A program made the translations under genes and the position numbers. The notes under the pieces were generated by a model. That model was given only the letters and a program-made list of their open reading frames with translations, was not told where the DNA came from and did not search any database. Of a stretch of 55,856 nt of DNA, positions 24,058-31,932 are shown in pieces. The number at the start of each line of letters is the position of its first letter. The stretch's first letter is position 1. The stretch comes from CAYLXX01 sp964387955 (GTDB lineage: Bacteria; Patescibacteriota; Microgenomatia; UBA1406; GWC2-37-13): contig CAYLXX010000002.1 in the NCBI GenBank assembly GCA_964387955.1, forward strand, positions 1 through 55,856. The letters run 5' to 3'.

Positions 24058-25731
24058 TTAAATATTCACGATATCAACCACGATTAATGGTTCGCGGCCC
24101 CGCTCTTTATAAAAAAAGTCCTCGAGATTGGAAGCAACATCTTTTTTAACATTATTAAAATCAGTGATTCTCTCGGCGTGAGGCTTAAGGAGCTTTTCGA
24201 TGACACGAGTAGCATCTTCAAACAACTTATTTTCGCCTTTCTCAAACACAAATCCTCTTGATAACAACTTGGGTCGGGTAACTAATTTACCAAATGCGTC
24301 AAGAATAAGTAGCACAACCACCATCCCGTCGGAGGACAATGTCTTACGATCGCGAAGCACCATGCTTCCGACGTCTCCGACGCCGTAGGCGTCAACATAA
24401 ATATTTTTAGTCTCAATCACGTCGCCCCGTTGTGCGCCTTGCTTGGCAAACCAAACCGATTCACCTTCATCAAGGAAAAAGGCATTTTTGACATCATATC
24501 CAAGCGCAGTAATTAATTTGCCATACTCGTGCTGATGGCGGATTGTTCCTCCAATAGGCATAAAATATTTAGGCTTTGTAAATCGCATTAAAAACTTCAA
24601 ATCATCTTGAGATCCGTGACCTGATGCATGCAACTGATCGGCAATATCAGAGTACACCACATCTGCTCCCTGCAATGTTAACTCCTCAATAAGTGAATAC
24701 ACTTCATTTTCATTGCCCGGAATCGGATCAGATGAAAAAACCACTCTATCTCCTTGTTTGATACGGATATTTTTATTTTTCTCCATTGATAGCTTAGATA
24801 GTGCAGACCCATACTGTCCCTGGGATCCGGCTACAATCAGACACACCTTATTTGGCGGCATCTTCATGACTTCATCTTCCTTACCAAGTAAAGCATAGGG
24901 GATTGGCAAATAGCCGATTTCGGTGGCAAGTTTGCTATTTTCCCTCATTGATCTGCCAAGAAAAATTATTTTGCGGTTAAATTTGATGGCGGCTTCCACA
25001 CACTGTCTGATACGAGAAATATTGGAAGAAAAGGTAGTCATAATGAATTTGCCTTTAGTCTTCCTCATCTCATCTTCAAATGTTTGGCCCACAATCGCCT
25101 CCGACAACGTGAGTCCTGGTCGCTCTGATCCAAGCGCATCCGAGAGTAAACACAATACGCCGTCCTGACCAGCTTTGGTCATTTTATAAAAATCTGGTGG
25201 CGAGCCATACGGCGGTGTAAGGTCAAGTTTAAAGTCTGGCCCATGGTACATGGTGCCGACTGGAGTTTTAATCAAAATATGCATCGCATCCGGTATGGAG
25301 TGAGTCATGGGAATAAAATCCAGTTTAAAATTACCGAAAGTATATTCTTGGTCATAACTTACTTCATGGATATTGATGGATTGACTAAATTCTTTAAATT
25401 TATTTTTTACAAAGGCCATCGTGAGTTTACTCGTATAAACTTCAGGACTCCCTAAGTCTTTATAGTGAAAGGGAAGTGCTGAGATATGATCTTCATGGCC
25501 ATGAGTTAAAATAATAGCTCGAATTTTATCGAGTTTGTCTCGGAGATATGTGATATCGGGGATAACAAAATCCACTCCCAGCTCTTTTTCCTGGGGGAAA
25601 CCGATACCGCAGTCAACTATTAAAATATCCTCGAGTGTATCACCACGATAGAGCTCGTACACATACATGTTCTTGGTGACGCCTACAACTCCTCCAAGAG
25701 GAATAAAACGAAGCTTAAATTCTGTATTCAT
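24058..25731 (-). CDS. rnj: ribonuclease J
   Basis: A 557-aa metallo-beta-lactamase/beta-CASP nuclease for mRNA turnover and rRNA maturation, with 5' exonuclease and endonuclease activity. The metal site is T-H-G-H-E-D-H-I at about residues 75-82. A M-T-H-S-I-P-D block, the beta-CASP S-S-N-I-S-R-I region and A-S-G-H-G-S-Q-D-D near 370 follow. It lies upstream of recR. A divergent promoter pair separates it from the MIP18-family gene, and a near-perfect minus-strand promoter at 26122-26150 could also feed it with a long leader. Confidence 0.95.
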   Translation of the reverse strand: MNTEFKLRFIPLGGVVGVTKNMYVYELYRGDTLEDILIVDCGIGFPQEKELGVDFVIPDITYLRDKLDKIRAIILTHGHEDHISALPFHYKDLGSPEVYTSKLTMAFVKNKFKEFSQSINIHEVSYDQEYTFGNFKLDFIPMTHSIPDAMHILIKTPVGTMYHGPDFKLDLTPPYGSPPDFYKMTKAGQDGVLCLLSDALGSERPGLTLSEAIVGQTFEDEMRKTKGKFIMTTFSSNISRIRQCVEAAIKFNRKIIFLGRSMRENSKLATEIGYLPIPYALLGKEDEVMKMPPNKVCLIVAGSQGQYGSALSKLSMEKNKNIRIKQGDRVVFSSDPIPGNENEVYSLIEELTLQGADVVYSDIADQLHASGHGSQDDLKFLMRFTKPKYFMPIGGTIRHQHEYGKLITALGYDVKNAFFLDEGESVWFAKQGAQRGDVIETKNIYVDAYGVGDVGSMVLRDRKTLSSDGMVVVLLILDAFGKLVTRPKLLSRGFVFEKGENKLFEDATRVIEKLLKPHAERITDFNNVKKDVASNLEDFFYKERGREPLIVVDIVNI

Positions 25732-25742
25732 AAACGCTGTTA

Positions 25743-25754
25743 TATAATATTATA
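25743..25754. promoter_or_regulatory. overlapping divergent -10 elements (RNase J / MIP18-family gene)
   Basis: Plus-strand TATAAT (25743-25748) lies 6 nt before the GTG at 25755. Minus-strand TATAAT (25754-25749) lies 17 nt before the RNase J ATG at 25731. The two hexamers abut back to back, so RNA polymerase should not be able to use both at once. Confidence 0.65.
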
Positions 25755-26057
25755 GTGAAAATTTCAAAAGAAAAACTACTAAAATCGCTTGAAGATGTCC
25801 TTGATCCTGAATTAAATATATCTATAGTCGATTTGGGACTGATCTACGACATCAAACAAGCTGGTGAAAAAATACATCTTACGATGACTCTCACGACAAT
25901 TGGCTGCCCGCTGTTTTCCCTGATTGAACAGGAAGTGAAATATAAGCTAAAAGAGCTTGGCTTCGATGATAAAAACATTGAGCTGGAATTGACGTTTGAG
26001 CCTCCTTGGTCTACTGAACGTATGAGTCCGAAGGGGAAAGCGATGCTAGGTATTTAA
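25755..26057 (+). CDS. MIP18/DUF59-family iron-sulfur assembly protein (SufT-like)
   Basis: A 100-aa protein with the family pattern: V-L-D-P-E-L-N-I-S-I-V-D-L-G-L-I-Y at about residues 15-31, T-L-T-T-I-G-C-P-L with the conserved Cys near 56, and a C-terminal F-E-P-P-W-S segment. Relatives deliver or mature Fe-S clusters. The start codon is GTG, 6 nt after a TATAAT, so translation should begin on a leaderless mRNA. No other Fe-S genes are nearby. Confidence 0.88.
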   Translation: MKISKEKLLKSLEDVLDPELNISIVDLGLIYDIKQAGEKIHLTMTLTTIGCPLFSLIEQEVKYKLKELGFDDKNIELELTFEPPWSTERMSPKGKAMLGI

Positions 26058-26121
26058 CGGAAAGTATTATGTTTGAAATCCGGGGTAAATAAAGCAGAGC
26101 TGAATCTAACGTATTTGAGAT

Positions 26122-26150
26122 ATTATACCACGTATCCTATAGTTTGTCAA
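26122..26150 (-). promoter_or_regulatory. near-perfect minus-strand promoter without an assigned gene
   Basis: On the minus strand TTGACA (26150-26145), a 17-nt spacer and TATAAT (26127-26122) with an extended TGG: a full consensus. It points left into the 3' end of the MIP18-family gene, antisense to it, and eventually towards RNase J (ATG at 25731). I see no ORF directly downstream. The rest of the 26058-26256 spacer holds only the promoter of the gene at 26257. Confidence 0.75.
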
Positions 26151-26218
26151 GGGGCATACTGCCCGAGCGCACCATCTTCATCCAAAATGTGGGTAAAACG
26201 CGTCATTTTTTCCCTATA

Positions 26219-26248
26219 TTGAAATAAGACTCTGCAAACTGATAAAGT
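26219..26248 (+). promoter_or_regulatory. promoter of the gene at 26257, leaderless
   Basis: TTGAAA (26219-26224), an 18-nt spacer, TAAAGT (26243-26248) preceded by TGA, then 8 nt to the ATG. No SD. Confidence 0.6.
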
Positions 26249-26256
26249 GAATATGT

Positions 26257-26769
26257 ATGAAACAAGGAACAATGCAAGCTGATATCGCCGAGACGCTTCT
26301 TGAGCTGGGTAAATCTACTACCACACAGAGTGCGCAAGCAGTCAACAAGACATTTAATCCACTCAAGATTGTCGAGCAAGTAGCCACGAAAAAGGAGGGA
26401 ATTGATCAAGTGACGGGTGAAAAAATTACTGAGCCAAACGTACCAAATTCAACCAAATTAGATGTTAAAAAACTCCAGGAAAAATATAAGGGCCAAGACG
26501 ATATCGAATTAACCGGTATGAGAAATAGACTTTTTAAATTAGTCAAAGAAGGCGAGGAAAAAGCCATTGCTCAGCGTAAACAAGAAGAGGAGATGCGAAA
26601 AAAGCAGGAATTAACTGAGGAAGAAGACAAGAAAAAAAAGCAGCAGCAAGCTGACCAACAACCTCAAGATATACCCAGAGGCAAAGAACGAAGAACTATA
26701 TTTTCGGCTCACAAAAAAAAGGCTATGGAACAACATGTGGAAACTAAACCTTCAGTAAGTAAAAGTTAG
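26257..26769 (+). CDS. hypothetical charged, coiled-coil-rich protein, 170 aa
   Basis: Not recognised. The protein is soluble and very hydrophilic. Residues about 100-140 are almost entirely Glu, Lys, Gln and Arg in a pattern suited to a long single helix or coiled coil, and the tail is basic and probably disordered. The N-terminal 60 residues contain no known motif. Its own promoter sits just upstream and no partner gene overlaps it. Confidence 0.6.
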   Translation: MKQGTMQADIAETLLELGKSTTTQSAQAVNKTFNPLKIVEQVATKKEGIDQVTGEKITEPNVPNSTKLDVKKLQEKYKGQDDIELTGMRNRLFKLVKEGEEKAIAQRKQEEEMRKKQELTEEEDKKKKQQQADQQPQDIPRGKERRTIFSAHKKKAMEQHVETKPSVSKS

Positions 26770-26774
26770 CCTAC

Positions 26775-26803
26775 TTGACAAGATATATTGATTTAATTAA
26801 TGT
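26775..26803 (+). promoter_or_regulatory. promoter of the small membrane gene at 26811
   Basis: TTGACA (26775-26780), a 17-nt spacer, TAATGT (26798-26803), then 7 nt to the ATG at 26811. The -35 occupies the alternative TTG start at 26775, which argues for the ATG. Confidence 0.62.
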
Positions 26804-26810
26804 AATAATA

Positions 26811-26969
26811 ATGAGAGTTCGATGGGGTAGGAAGATATCAAATAAATTGTTTTGGCGAATTATCATAGTCTTTGTCCTTTTTTTATCGGGCATTGTTGTT
26901 ATGATGTTTTCATATTCTGTAAATAACACCAGCTCCTTCTACGCAGGCATCGAGGGCCGCAATCATTGA
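26811..26969 (+). CDS. small single-pass membrane protein, 52 aa
   Basis: Not recognised. A basic N-terminus (M-R-V-R-W-G-R-K) is followed by one hydrophobic segment at about residues 15-33 and a short polar tail, so N-in topology is likely. The ATG at 26811 is chosen because it lies 7 nt after the -10 element. The longer reading from TTG at 26775 would start inside the -35 box. It ends 24 nt before tRNA-Pro. Confidence 0.5.
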   Translation: MRVRWGRKISNKLFWRIIIVFVLFLSGIVVMMFSYSVNNTSSFYAGIEGRNH

Positions 26970-26974
26970 CTTCT

Positions 26975-26983
26975 TGATATAAT
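26975..26983 (+). promoter_or_regulatory. extended -10 promoter of tRNA-Pro
   Basis: TGA-TATAAT ends 10 nt before the mature tRNA, within 1 nt of the spacing at the other two tRNA genes. Confidence 0.8.
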
Positions 26984-26993
26984 TGATAACCTA

Positions 26994-27065
26994 CGGGGCG
27001 TAGTTCATCGGTAGAATGCACGGTTCGGGACCGTGAGGTAGTGGGTTCAATTCCCGCCGCCCCGA
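26994..27065 (+). tRNA. tRNA-Pro(CGG)
   Basis: Acceptor CGGGGCG/CGCCCCG with the C1-G72 start typical of bacterial tRNA-Pro, anticodon stem CACGG/CCGTG with loop TTCGGGA (anticodon CGG), T stem GTGGG/CCCGC with standard TTCAATT loop, discriminator A. CCA is not encoded. A hypothetical gene begins 9 nt downstream and may be co-transcribed. Confidence 0.95.
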
Positions 27066-27074
27066 CTCAAATAT

Positions 27075-27536
27075 ATGTCAAACAACATCGAGTCAATTAA
27101 GCTATTTCAGGCATTAAAAAATCGCCAAGCAGAACGGGAACGTGTTGAGAGAAGTCTACTGGAAAGACTTAAACCACATTTATTCAAAGACATTGGTGCA
27201 GCAATTTGGTTTGTGCCGATTTTAAGTGGATCTGTCGTTTCTCCACAAGGTGAAGCCATTATAGTAACAGGCGCTCGATGGGAGCCAGATTATGGCTATG
27301 AAATGATTCATAAGAAAACAGAAACAATTGGAGATATTACCAATATTACAGAAGTTGGATTTTCGGTTAGTCCCCAGATTGATCAAATTTTTACACAAGG
27401 ATTCAAATTCAGGCAGTGGCAACACGAATACTTAAGCGATCTTATACATCTTGACCCTGCACATACTCACCGCATGCAGTTAAATCCATTTCAAGTCCTC
27501 CGTGGGGTAGTGCTAGATCTCGAAAGCATTGTATGA
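27075..27536 (+). CDS. hypothetical protein, 153 aa
   Basis: Not recognised. A charged N-terminal helix (R-Q-A-E-R-E-R-V-E-R) is followed by a beta-rich soluble domain of about 110 residues with several Trp and His. There is no signal peptide or membrane segment. It starts 9 nt after tRNA-Pro and has no obvious promoter or SD of its own, so it is probably expressed by read-through of the tRNA transcript. The cysS promoter overlaps its 3' end. Confidence 0.6.
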   Translation: MSNNIESIKLFQALKNRQAERERVERSLLERLKPHLFKDIGAAIWFVPILSGSVVSPQGEAIIVTGARWEPDYGYEMIHKKTETIGDITNITEVGFSVSPQIDQIFTQGFKFRQWQHEYLSDLIHLDPAHTHRMQLNPFQVLRGVVLDLESIV

Positions 27537-27557
27537 ACAACTTCTTTTTACTACAAT
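27529..27557 (+). promoter_or_regulatory. promoter of cysS, leaderless
   Basis: TTGTAT (27529-27534), a 17-nt spacer and TACAAT (27552-27557), then 6 nt to the ATG at 27564. The upstream ATG at 27558 touches the -10 box, so it should not be in the mRNA. Confidence 0.72.
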
Positions 27558-27563
27558 ATGGCT

Positions 27564-28967
27564 ATGAATCTTTATAATACTCTTTCCCGCACAATCGAAG
27601 AATTCAATCCACTCAATCCTCCCAACGTCACCATATATAGCTGTGGCCCAACGGTTTATGACTATACTCATATCGGCCATATGCGCAAATATGTCAATGA
27701 TGATGTTTTGAAAAAATCACTGGTTTATTTAGGTTATAAAGTGAAGCACGTGATGAATATCACCGATGTCGGCCATCTCACAAGCGATGAAGATGCAGGC
27801 GAAGATAAACTCGAAAAAGGCGCCCAAAAAACTGGTCAAACTGTCTGGGAAGTAGCTCAGTTTTACACTGATTATTTTTTTAAAACTACGGATGCTGTGC
27901 ATGTGGCGCGGCCCGATGTAGTCCCCAAGGCAACTGAGCATATTCCTCAGATGGTTGAGTTAATCCAGAAACTTGAAACTAAAGGATACACGTATCAAAC
28001 AGATGAGGCGGTCTATTTTGACGTCACGAAATTTCCTCAGTATGGCGCTTTATCAGGTCAAAAACTCGATGAAAAAAAACAGGGCGCACGCGGAGAGGTA
28101 ATCATCGATGCCCAAAAAAAGCATCCCGCGGACTTTGCACTTTGGTTTAAACGTGTTGGTAGATTTGCCGATCACACCATGCATTGGGACTCTCCATGGG
28201 GAGATGGATTTCCTGGATGGCATATCGAGTGTAGCGCCATGAGCATGCAGTACCTTGGAGAAACAATTGATATCCATACAGGTGGCATCGATCATATTCC
28301 TGTGCATCATGAAAACGAGATTGCTCAATCCCAGTGTGCCACTGGCAAACAATTTGTCAGATACTGGGTACATCATGAATTTTTACAAGTCGAGGGCCAA
28401 AAAATGAGCAAATCCTTGAATAATTTTTTTACGATTGATGATATTTTAAAAAAAGGCTTGGATCCGCTGGCCATGCGACTCTTGTTTTTGCAAACTCATT
28501 ACCGACAACCGATGAATTTCACCTGGGAATCAGCCCAAGCTGCCCAAGAGGCCTACAAAAAACTTAAAGATTTTGTACTTATTTTGAAGTCTCAAACACA
28601 GCGCACAGTTTTATCCGATGAAAAATTGAACAAGCTTGATGCATACCGCAGCCGATTTCAGATGGCGCTTGAAAATGATTTGCAGTTGCCTCAGGCGGTC
28701 GCTGTGATGTGGGAGCTTATCAAGTCAAGCGTGCCGTCGGAGGACAAAATAGATTTACTGTATGAATTTGATCAAATACTGGGGCTGGGATTGCAAACCT
28801 TTGAGGAAGAAAAAATTCCCGATGCTATTCTCAAATTAGTTACTGCACGAGAAGAAGCGCGTAAGGCCAAAGATTTTGCCAAGTCAGATGAATTAAGAAA
28901 CCAAATCAGCGAACAAGGCTATGTCGTCGAAGATTCTTCAGCAGGCTACAAAGTCAAAAAAAAATAA
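27564..28967 (+). CDS. cysS: cysteinyl-tRNA synthetase
   Basis: A 467-aa class I synthetase of normal length. Visible are Y-S-C-G-P-T-V-Y-D with the first zinc Cys, the H-I-G-H signature, G-W-H-I-E-C-S-A-M-S with the second zinc Cys, the downstream zinc His in H-H-E-N-E, and K-M-S-K-S near residue 280. The start at 27564 gives the usual M-N-L-Y-N-T-L beginning and lies 6 nt after the -10 box. An ATG two codons earlier is the alternative. Confidence 0.95.
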   Translation: MNLYNTLSRTIEEFNPLNPPNVTIYSCGPTVYDYTHIGHMRKYVNDDVLKKSLVYLGYKVKHVMNITDVGHLTSDEDAGEDKLEKGAQKTGQTVWEVAQFYTDYFFKTTDAVHVARPDVVPKATEHIPQMVELIQKLETKGYTYQTDEAVYFDVTKFPQYGALSGQKLDEKKQGARGEVIIDAQKKHPADFALWFKRVGRFADHTMHWDSPWGDGFPGWHIECSAMSMQYLGETIDIHTGGIDHIPVHHENEIAQSQCATGKQFVRYWVHHEFLQVEGQKMSKSLNNFFTIDDILKKGLDPLAMRLLFLQTHYRQPMNFTWESAQAAQEAYKKLKDFVLILKSQTQRTVLSDEKLNKLDAYRSRFQMALENDLQLPQAVAVMWELIKSSVPSEDKIDLLYEFDQILGLGLQTFEEEKIPDAILKLVTAREEARKAKDFAKSDELRNQISEQGYVVEDSSAGYKVKKK

Positions 28968-28984
28968 TTGTCGATTATAGTCCA

Positions 28985-29012
28985 TTGCAACTATTGGACA
29001 TTTTGCTACCAT
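28985..29012 (+). promoter_or_regulatory. promoter of the gene at 29019, leaderless
   Basis: TTGCAA (28985-28990), a 16-nt spacer, TGC-TACCAT (29007-29012), then 6 nt to the ATG. Confidence 0.6.
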
Positions 29013-29018
29013 AACTCT

Positions 29019-29207
29019 ATGCAGAAAAATCATCTGCCGCATGCCTTACAGGAATTTGAGGTTTTACTTGAAGATACATTTGAGGCGTGTCATGAAGATG
29101 TAGAAGATATGAAAATTGATCTTCAGAATCAATTGCATGATATTTTCAACGAACTTAAGTTACTGCGCCGAGAAATAATGTATCTGAGATCTCCCAGGAA
29201 AAAATAA
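29019..29207 (+). CDS. small hypothetical helical protein, 62 aa
   Basis: Not recognised. It is acidic in the first half and basic at the end (S-P-R-K-K), with a heptad-like spacing of Leu/Ile between residues about 10 and 55, so a coiled-coil dimer is likely. No membrane segment. The ATG at 29019 fits a promoter whose -10 ends 6 nt upstream. The frame is also open from a TTG at 28968, next to the cysS stop. It converges with the sortase gene. Confidence 0.55.
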   Translation: MQKNHLPHALQEFEVLLEDTFEACHEDVEDMKIDLQNQLHDIFNELKLLRREIMYLRSPRKK

Positions 29208-29208
29208 T

Positions 29209-29799
29209 TTAATTCTGAAGTTGAGTATAGATCACAATTCTCTGAGAATAATTATGGGTCGCTTGGTTCCACCAGCCAGCACAGGTCATTAGGTTGAGAT
29301 TTTTGGAGTCAGCTGGCCCAAAAATCTCAGGTATCGGTGCTTGATTAAAGTCATAGGTTTCTTTATGAGTTACCGTAAACGTATACAATCTACCATTCTC
29401 ATCGGTGACCATAACTTTGTCGTCTGACTCAAGATAGCGTAAGTTATAAAAGAGGGCAGGCGCACCAGTTGTGGTATCCAAGTGGCCGGCAATAACTGCA
29501 TTTCCTAGATCGCCTGGCTTAGTTCCTGGGCTGTACCAGGCCACTTTGGCGTAATCCTCGGGCATATTCATCCGGCCGTCAAAATCTGTACTTACAGCTT
29601 CCACAGTTGCCTGCACACCAATTTTGGGGATTGAAATAGTATAAGGAGCCGCTACAGGAATCGGAGTTGGGGTAAAAGTAGCCATGGGAGTCGCTGGAAT
29701 GGCTGTTTTTTCGGTTGATTGCACATTCATCGGCACAAATTGGCCGGCGATAATAAGCGCAGCAATAATAAAAATAAGGAACTTGTTCAGGGAAGACAT
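29209..29799 (-). CDS. class E/F-like sortase
   Basis: A 196-aa membrane-anchored transpeptidase: a hydrophobic N-terminal anchor (about residues 6-23), a Pro/Thr-rich stalk, and a sortase barrel. Catalytic residues are visible: His in V-I-A-G-H-L-D, Cys in L-M-T-C-A-G-W-W and Arg in Y-S-Q-R-I-V-I. Sortases attach surface proteins or link pilins. I found no LPxTG-like sorting signal in this window. The ATG at 29799 is preferred; the frame extends to a TTG at 29820 next to a TGGTATACT promoter-like element. Confidence 0.85.
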   Translation of the reverse strand: MSSLNKFLIFIIAALIIAGQFVPMNVQSTEKTAIPATPMATFTPTPIPVAAPYTISIPKIGVQATVEAVSTDFDGRMNMPEDYAKVAWYSPGTKPGDLGNAVIAGHLDTTTGAPALFYNLRYLESDDKVMVTDENGRLYTFTVTHKETYDFNQAPIPEIFGPADSKNLNLMTCAGWWNQATHNYSQRIVIYTQLQN

Positions 29800-29830
29800 A
29801 CTATAGGTATAGTATACCAAAATTGGAGCC

Positions 29831-31900
29831 TCACCTCAATATTATTCTAGCATCGGCCGCCACCAGTCCTTCGGCGGTGGCAAACAGGGGATTGATGTCT
29901 ATTGCAGTGATTTCTCGATAGGTATCTATAAGATACCCTACTTCGAGTGTAGTTTGCCAAAGTTCTTTGATATTGACTCTTGGCATATTACGAAAGCCGC
30001 CAAAATACTGTGTAAGAACTTGGTTATTGGCTATAATGTTGCTAAATTGTTCAAACGAGGTCGGATGAATAATCGATAAAGTTTTTTTGAGAAGTTCGGT
30101 ATAAATTCCACCTATTCCGAGCACAATCACTGTTCCAAATGCGTGGTCGCGCTTCGCACCCATAAAAATCTCCAGACCTTCGACATGCGGCTGAATATAG
30201 ACGCCTGTACTGCCTTTAATGGCCTCCAGACTTTTTACTGCCTGCTTGAGAAATTTGGAGTCTTGTATGTGCGGGATGACTCCTTTCACTTCTGTTTTAT
30301 GAGTTATTTTGTCTGAGGCAACCTTGGCGACAACAGGATATTTGATGACCGATGGTGTGTGGGATTTTTTTTTAATATATTGAAAATGAAGTGTGGGAAC
30401 ACCGGCAAACTGGATAAGTTTCAGCGAATCTTCATAATTGAGAAATTTTTGTTTGAAATTGTTCTTAAGTATGGTTTTGATTTCAGTGTCATCGCCAAGA
30501 ACAGATAATTTGTATACCGTAGCACTCTCTTGAGTTTCGTGCGGCACGTGTCTCTCTAATATTTTTTTAAGCAAGACAGGTACCCGCTCGTATGTTTCAA
30601 AACTGGCAATATGATGCTCTTCAAAAAAAATGTGCGAGTGCTCAATAGATTTTTCTCCCATAAAAATTGGGTAGATGGGTTTTTTGAATGTGTCTTGTAC
30701 TTGTTTTATGACTGCTGCAGTTTGGGGAATTTGGGTATTAGCTTGAGGAGTAAGAAGTACAATAATTGAGCCAATGTCTGTCTCGGTAAGAGTTGAGGTA
30801 ATAGCTGTTTCGTACTCAAATGCGCTGGCATCGCCCAATAAATCAATCGGGTTATGCAATGTAATTTTTTTTATTTCATCAAACGATTTTTTAAGGGCAG
30901 TTTTTGTTTTATGCGAAATAGTTGTTAATTCAAGGCCATGATGAATAATTTGATCTGTGAGCAGTACACCAACTCCGCCGGCATTAGAAAGCACCAAAAC
31001 ACGCTTGGAGGAGGGGAGCCGGTTAAAACTATAGAGTTTAAGCAGGCCAATAAGTTCTGTGTAATTATCTGCCCGAATTACGCCTGATTCATGAAGTACT
31101 GTGTCAAAAATAGCATCATCGCCTGCCAGGCCGCCGGTATGAGATAGGGCAGCTTTGGCTCCTTCGCTGGTTATACCAGACTTTAATACAATAATCGGCT
31201 TTAATCGCGAAACCTTTTTTAATGTCTGATGTAATTTATCTCCTGCAGTTACGTCCTCCAAATATATACCAATGACTTGGGTTTTGGAGTCTGTCGCCAA
31301 AAACTCCAGTGCATCTGATTCATCAAGGACTGTCTTATTACCAACGCTTATAAAATATGAAAAGCCCAAGTTTTTTCGAGCGGCAAAATAGTCAAGCAGC
31401 ACCGCGCCCAGTGCACCAGATTGCGAAATAAAACCAATATTTCCCTGTGGGGCGCGGTGCTTAAGAAATGTTGTGTTGATAGCCGCTTCGGTATTGATGA
31501 ACCCTATGCAATTGGGCCCCAAAATCGTCAGACCATACCCATCTGCTTTTTGCTTAAGTAATTCTTCTTTTTTTATACCGTCGGGATCTGACTCTTTAAA
31601 TCCGGCAGCATACAAAACTACATGTTTTATACCTAACTCATGAATTTGATCAAGTGATGCCAACGCCAAATCGGCAGGCAACGCTACAACAGCCAGATCA
31701 ATTGGTTTCCTAACATCTCCGATATCTTTATAAATTTTCTTCCCGAGTATGGTGTCGGCTTTGGGGTTGATAAAAAAAACTTCGCCTTTATAACCTTGAT
31801 CAAGAAGATTTTTAGCTATCAAATGGCCGACTTTTTTGGGTTCACGAGAAACTCCAACCACAGCAATAGACTGCGGATTAAAAAACATACCAAGCTCCAT
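29831..31900 (-). CDS. ADP-forming acetate/acyl-CoA ligase, fused alpha-beta form
   Basis: A 689-aa enzyme that converts acyl-CoA plus ADP and phosphate to the acid plus ATP, giving substrate-level ATP in fermenters. The N-terminal CoA-binding Rossmann domain (S-I-A-V-V-G-V-S) leads to the succinyl-CoA-ligase-like flavodoxin domain with G-P-N-C-I-G-F and I-S-Q-S-G-A-L. The phosphorylated His lies in A-L-S-H-T-G-G-L-A-G near residue 255. The C-terminal ATP-grasp domain is at about 480-689. The ATG lies 6 nt after a TATAAT (31912-31907), so the mRNA is probably leaderless. Confidence 0.93.
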   Translation of the reverse strand: MELGMFFNPQSIAVVGVSREPKKVGHLIAKNLLDQGYKGEVFFINPKADTILGKKIYKDIGDVRKPIDLAVVALPADLALASLDQIHELGIKHVVLYAAGFKESDPDGIKKEELLKQKADGYGLTILGPNCIGFINTEAAINTTFLKHRAPQGNIGFISQSGALGAVLLDYFAARKNLGFSYFISVGNKTVLDESDALEFLATDSKTQVIGIYLEDVTAGDKLHQTLKKVSRLKPIIVLKSGITSEGAKAALSHTGGLAGDDAIFDTVLHESGVIRADNYTELIGLLKLYSFNRLPSSKRVLVLSNAGGVGVLLTDQIIHHGLELTTISHKTKTALKKSFDEIKKITLHNPIDLLGDASAFEYETAITSTLTETDIGSIIVLLTPQANTQIPQTAAVIKQVQDTFKKPIYPIFMGEKSIEHSHIFFEEHHIASFETYERVPVLLKKILERHVPHETQESATVYKLSVLGDDTEIKTILKNNFKQKFLNYEDSLKLIQFAGVPTLHFQYIKKKSHTPSVIKYPVVAKVASDKITHKTEVKGVIPHIQDSKFLKQAVKSLEAIKGSTGVYIQPHVEGLEIFMGAKRDHAFGTVIVLGIGGIYTELLKKTLSIIHPTSFEQFSNIIANNQVLTQYFGGFRNMPRVNIKELWQTTLEVGYLIDTYREITAIDINPLFATAEGLVAADARIILR

Positions 31901-31906
31901 GATTTG

Positions 31907-31912
31907 ATTATA
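31907..31912 (-). promoter_or_regulatory. -10 element of the acyl-CoA ligase gene, leaderless
   Basis: Minus-strand TATAAT ends 6 nt before the ATG at 31900. No SD in between. Confidence 0.65.
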
Positions 31913-31932
31913 TACAGTTTTTAGGGAGCAAA

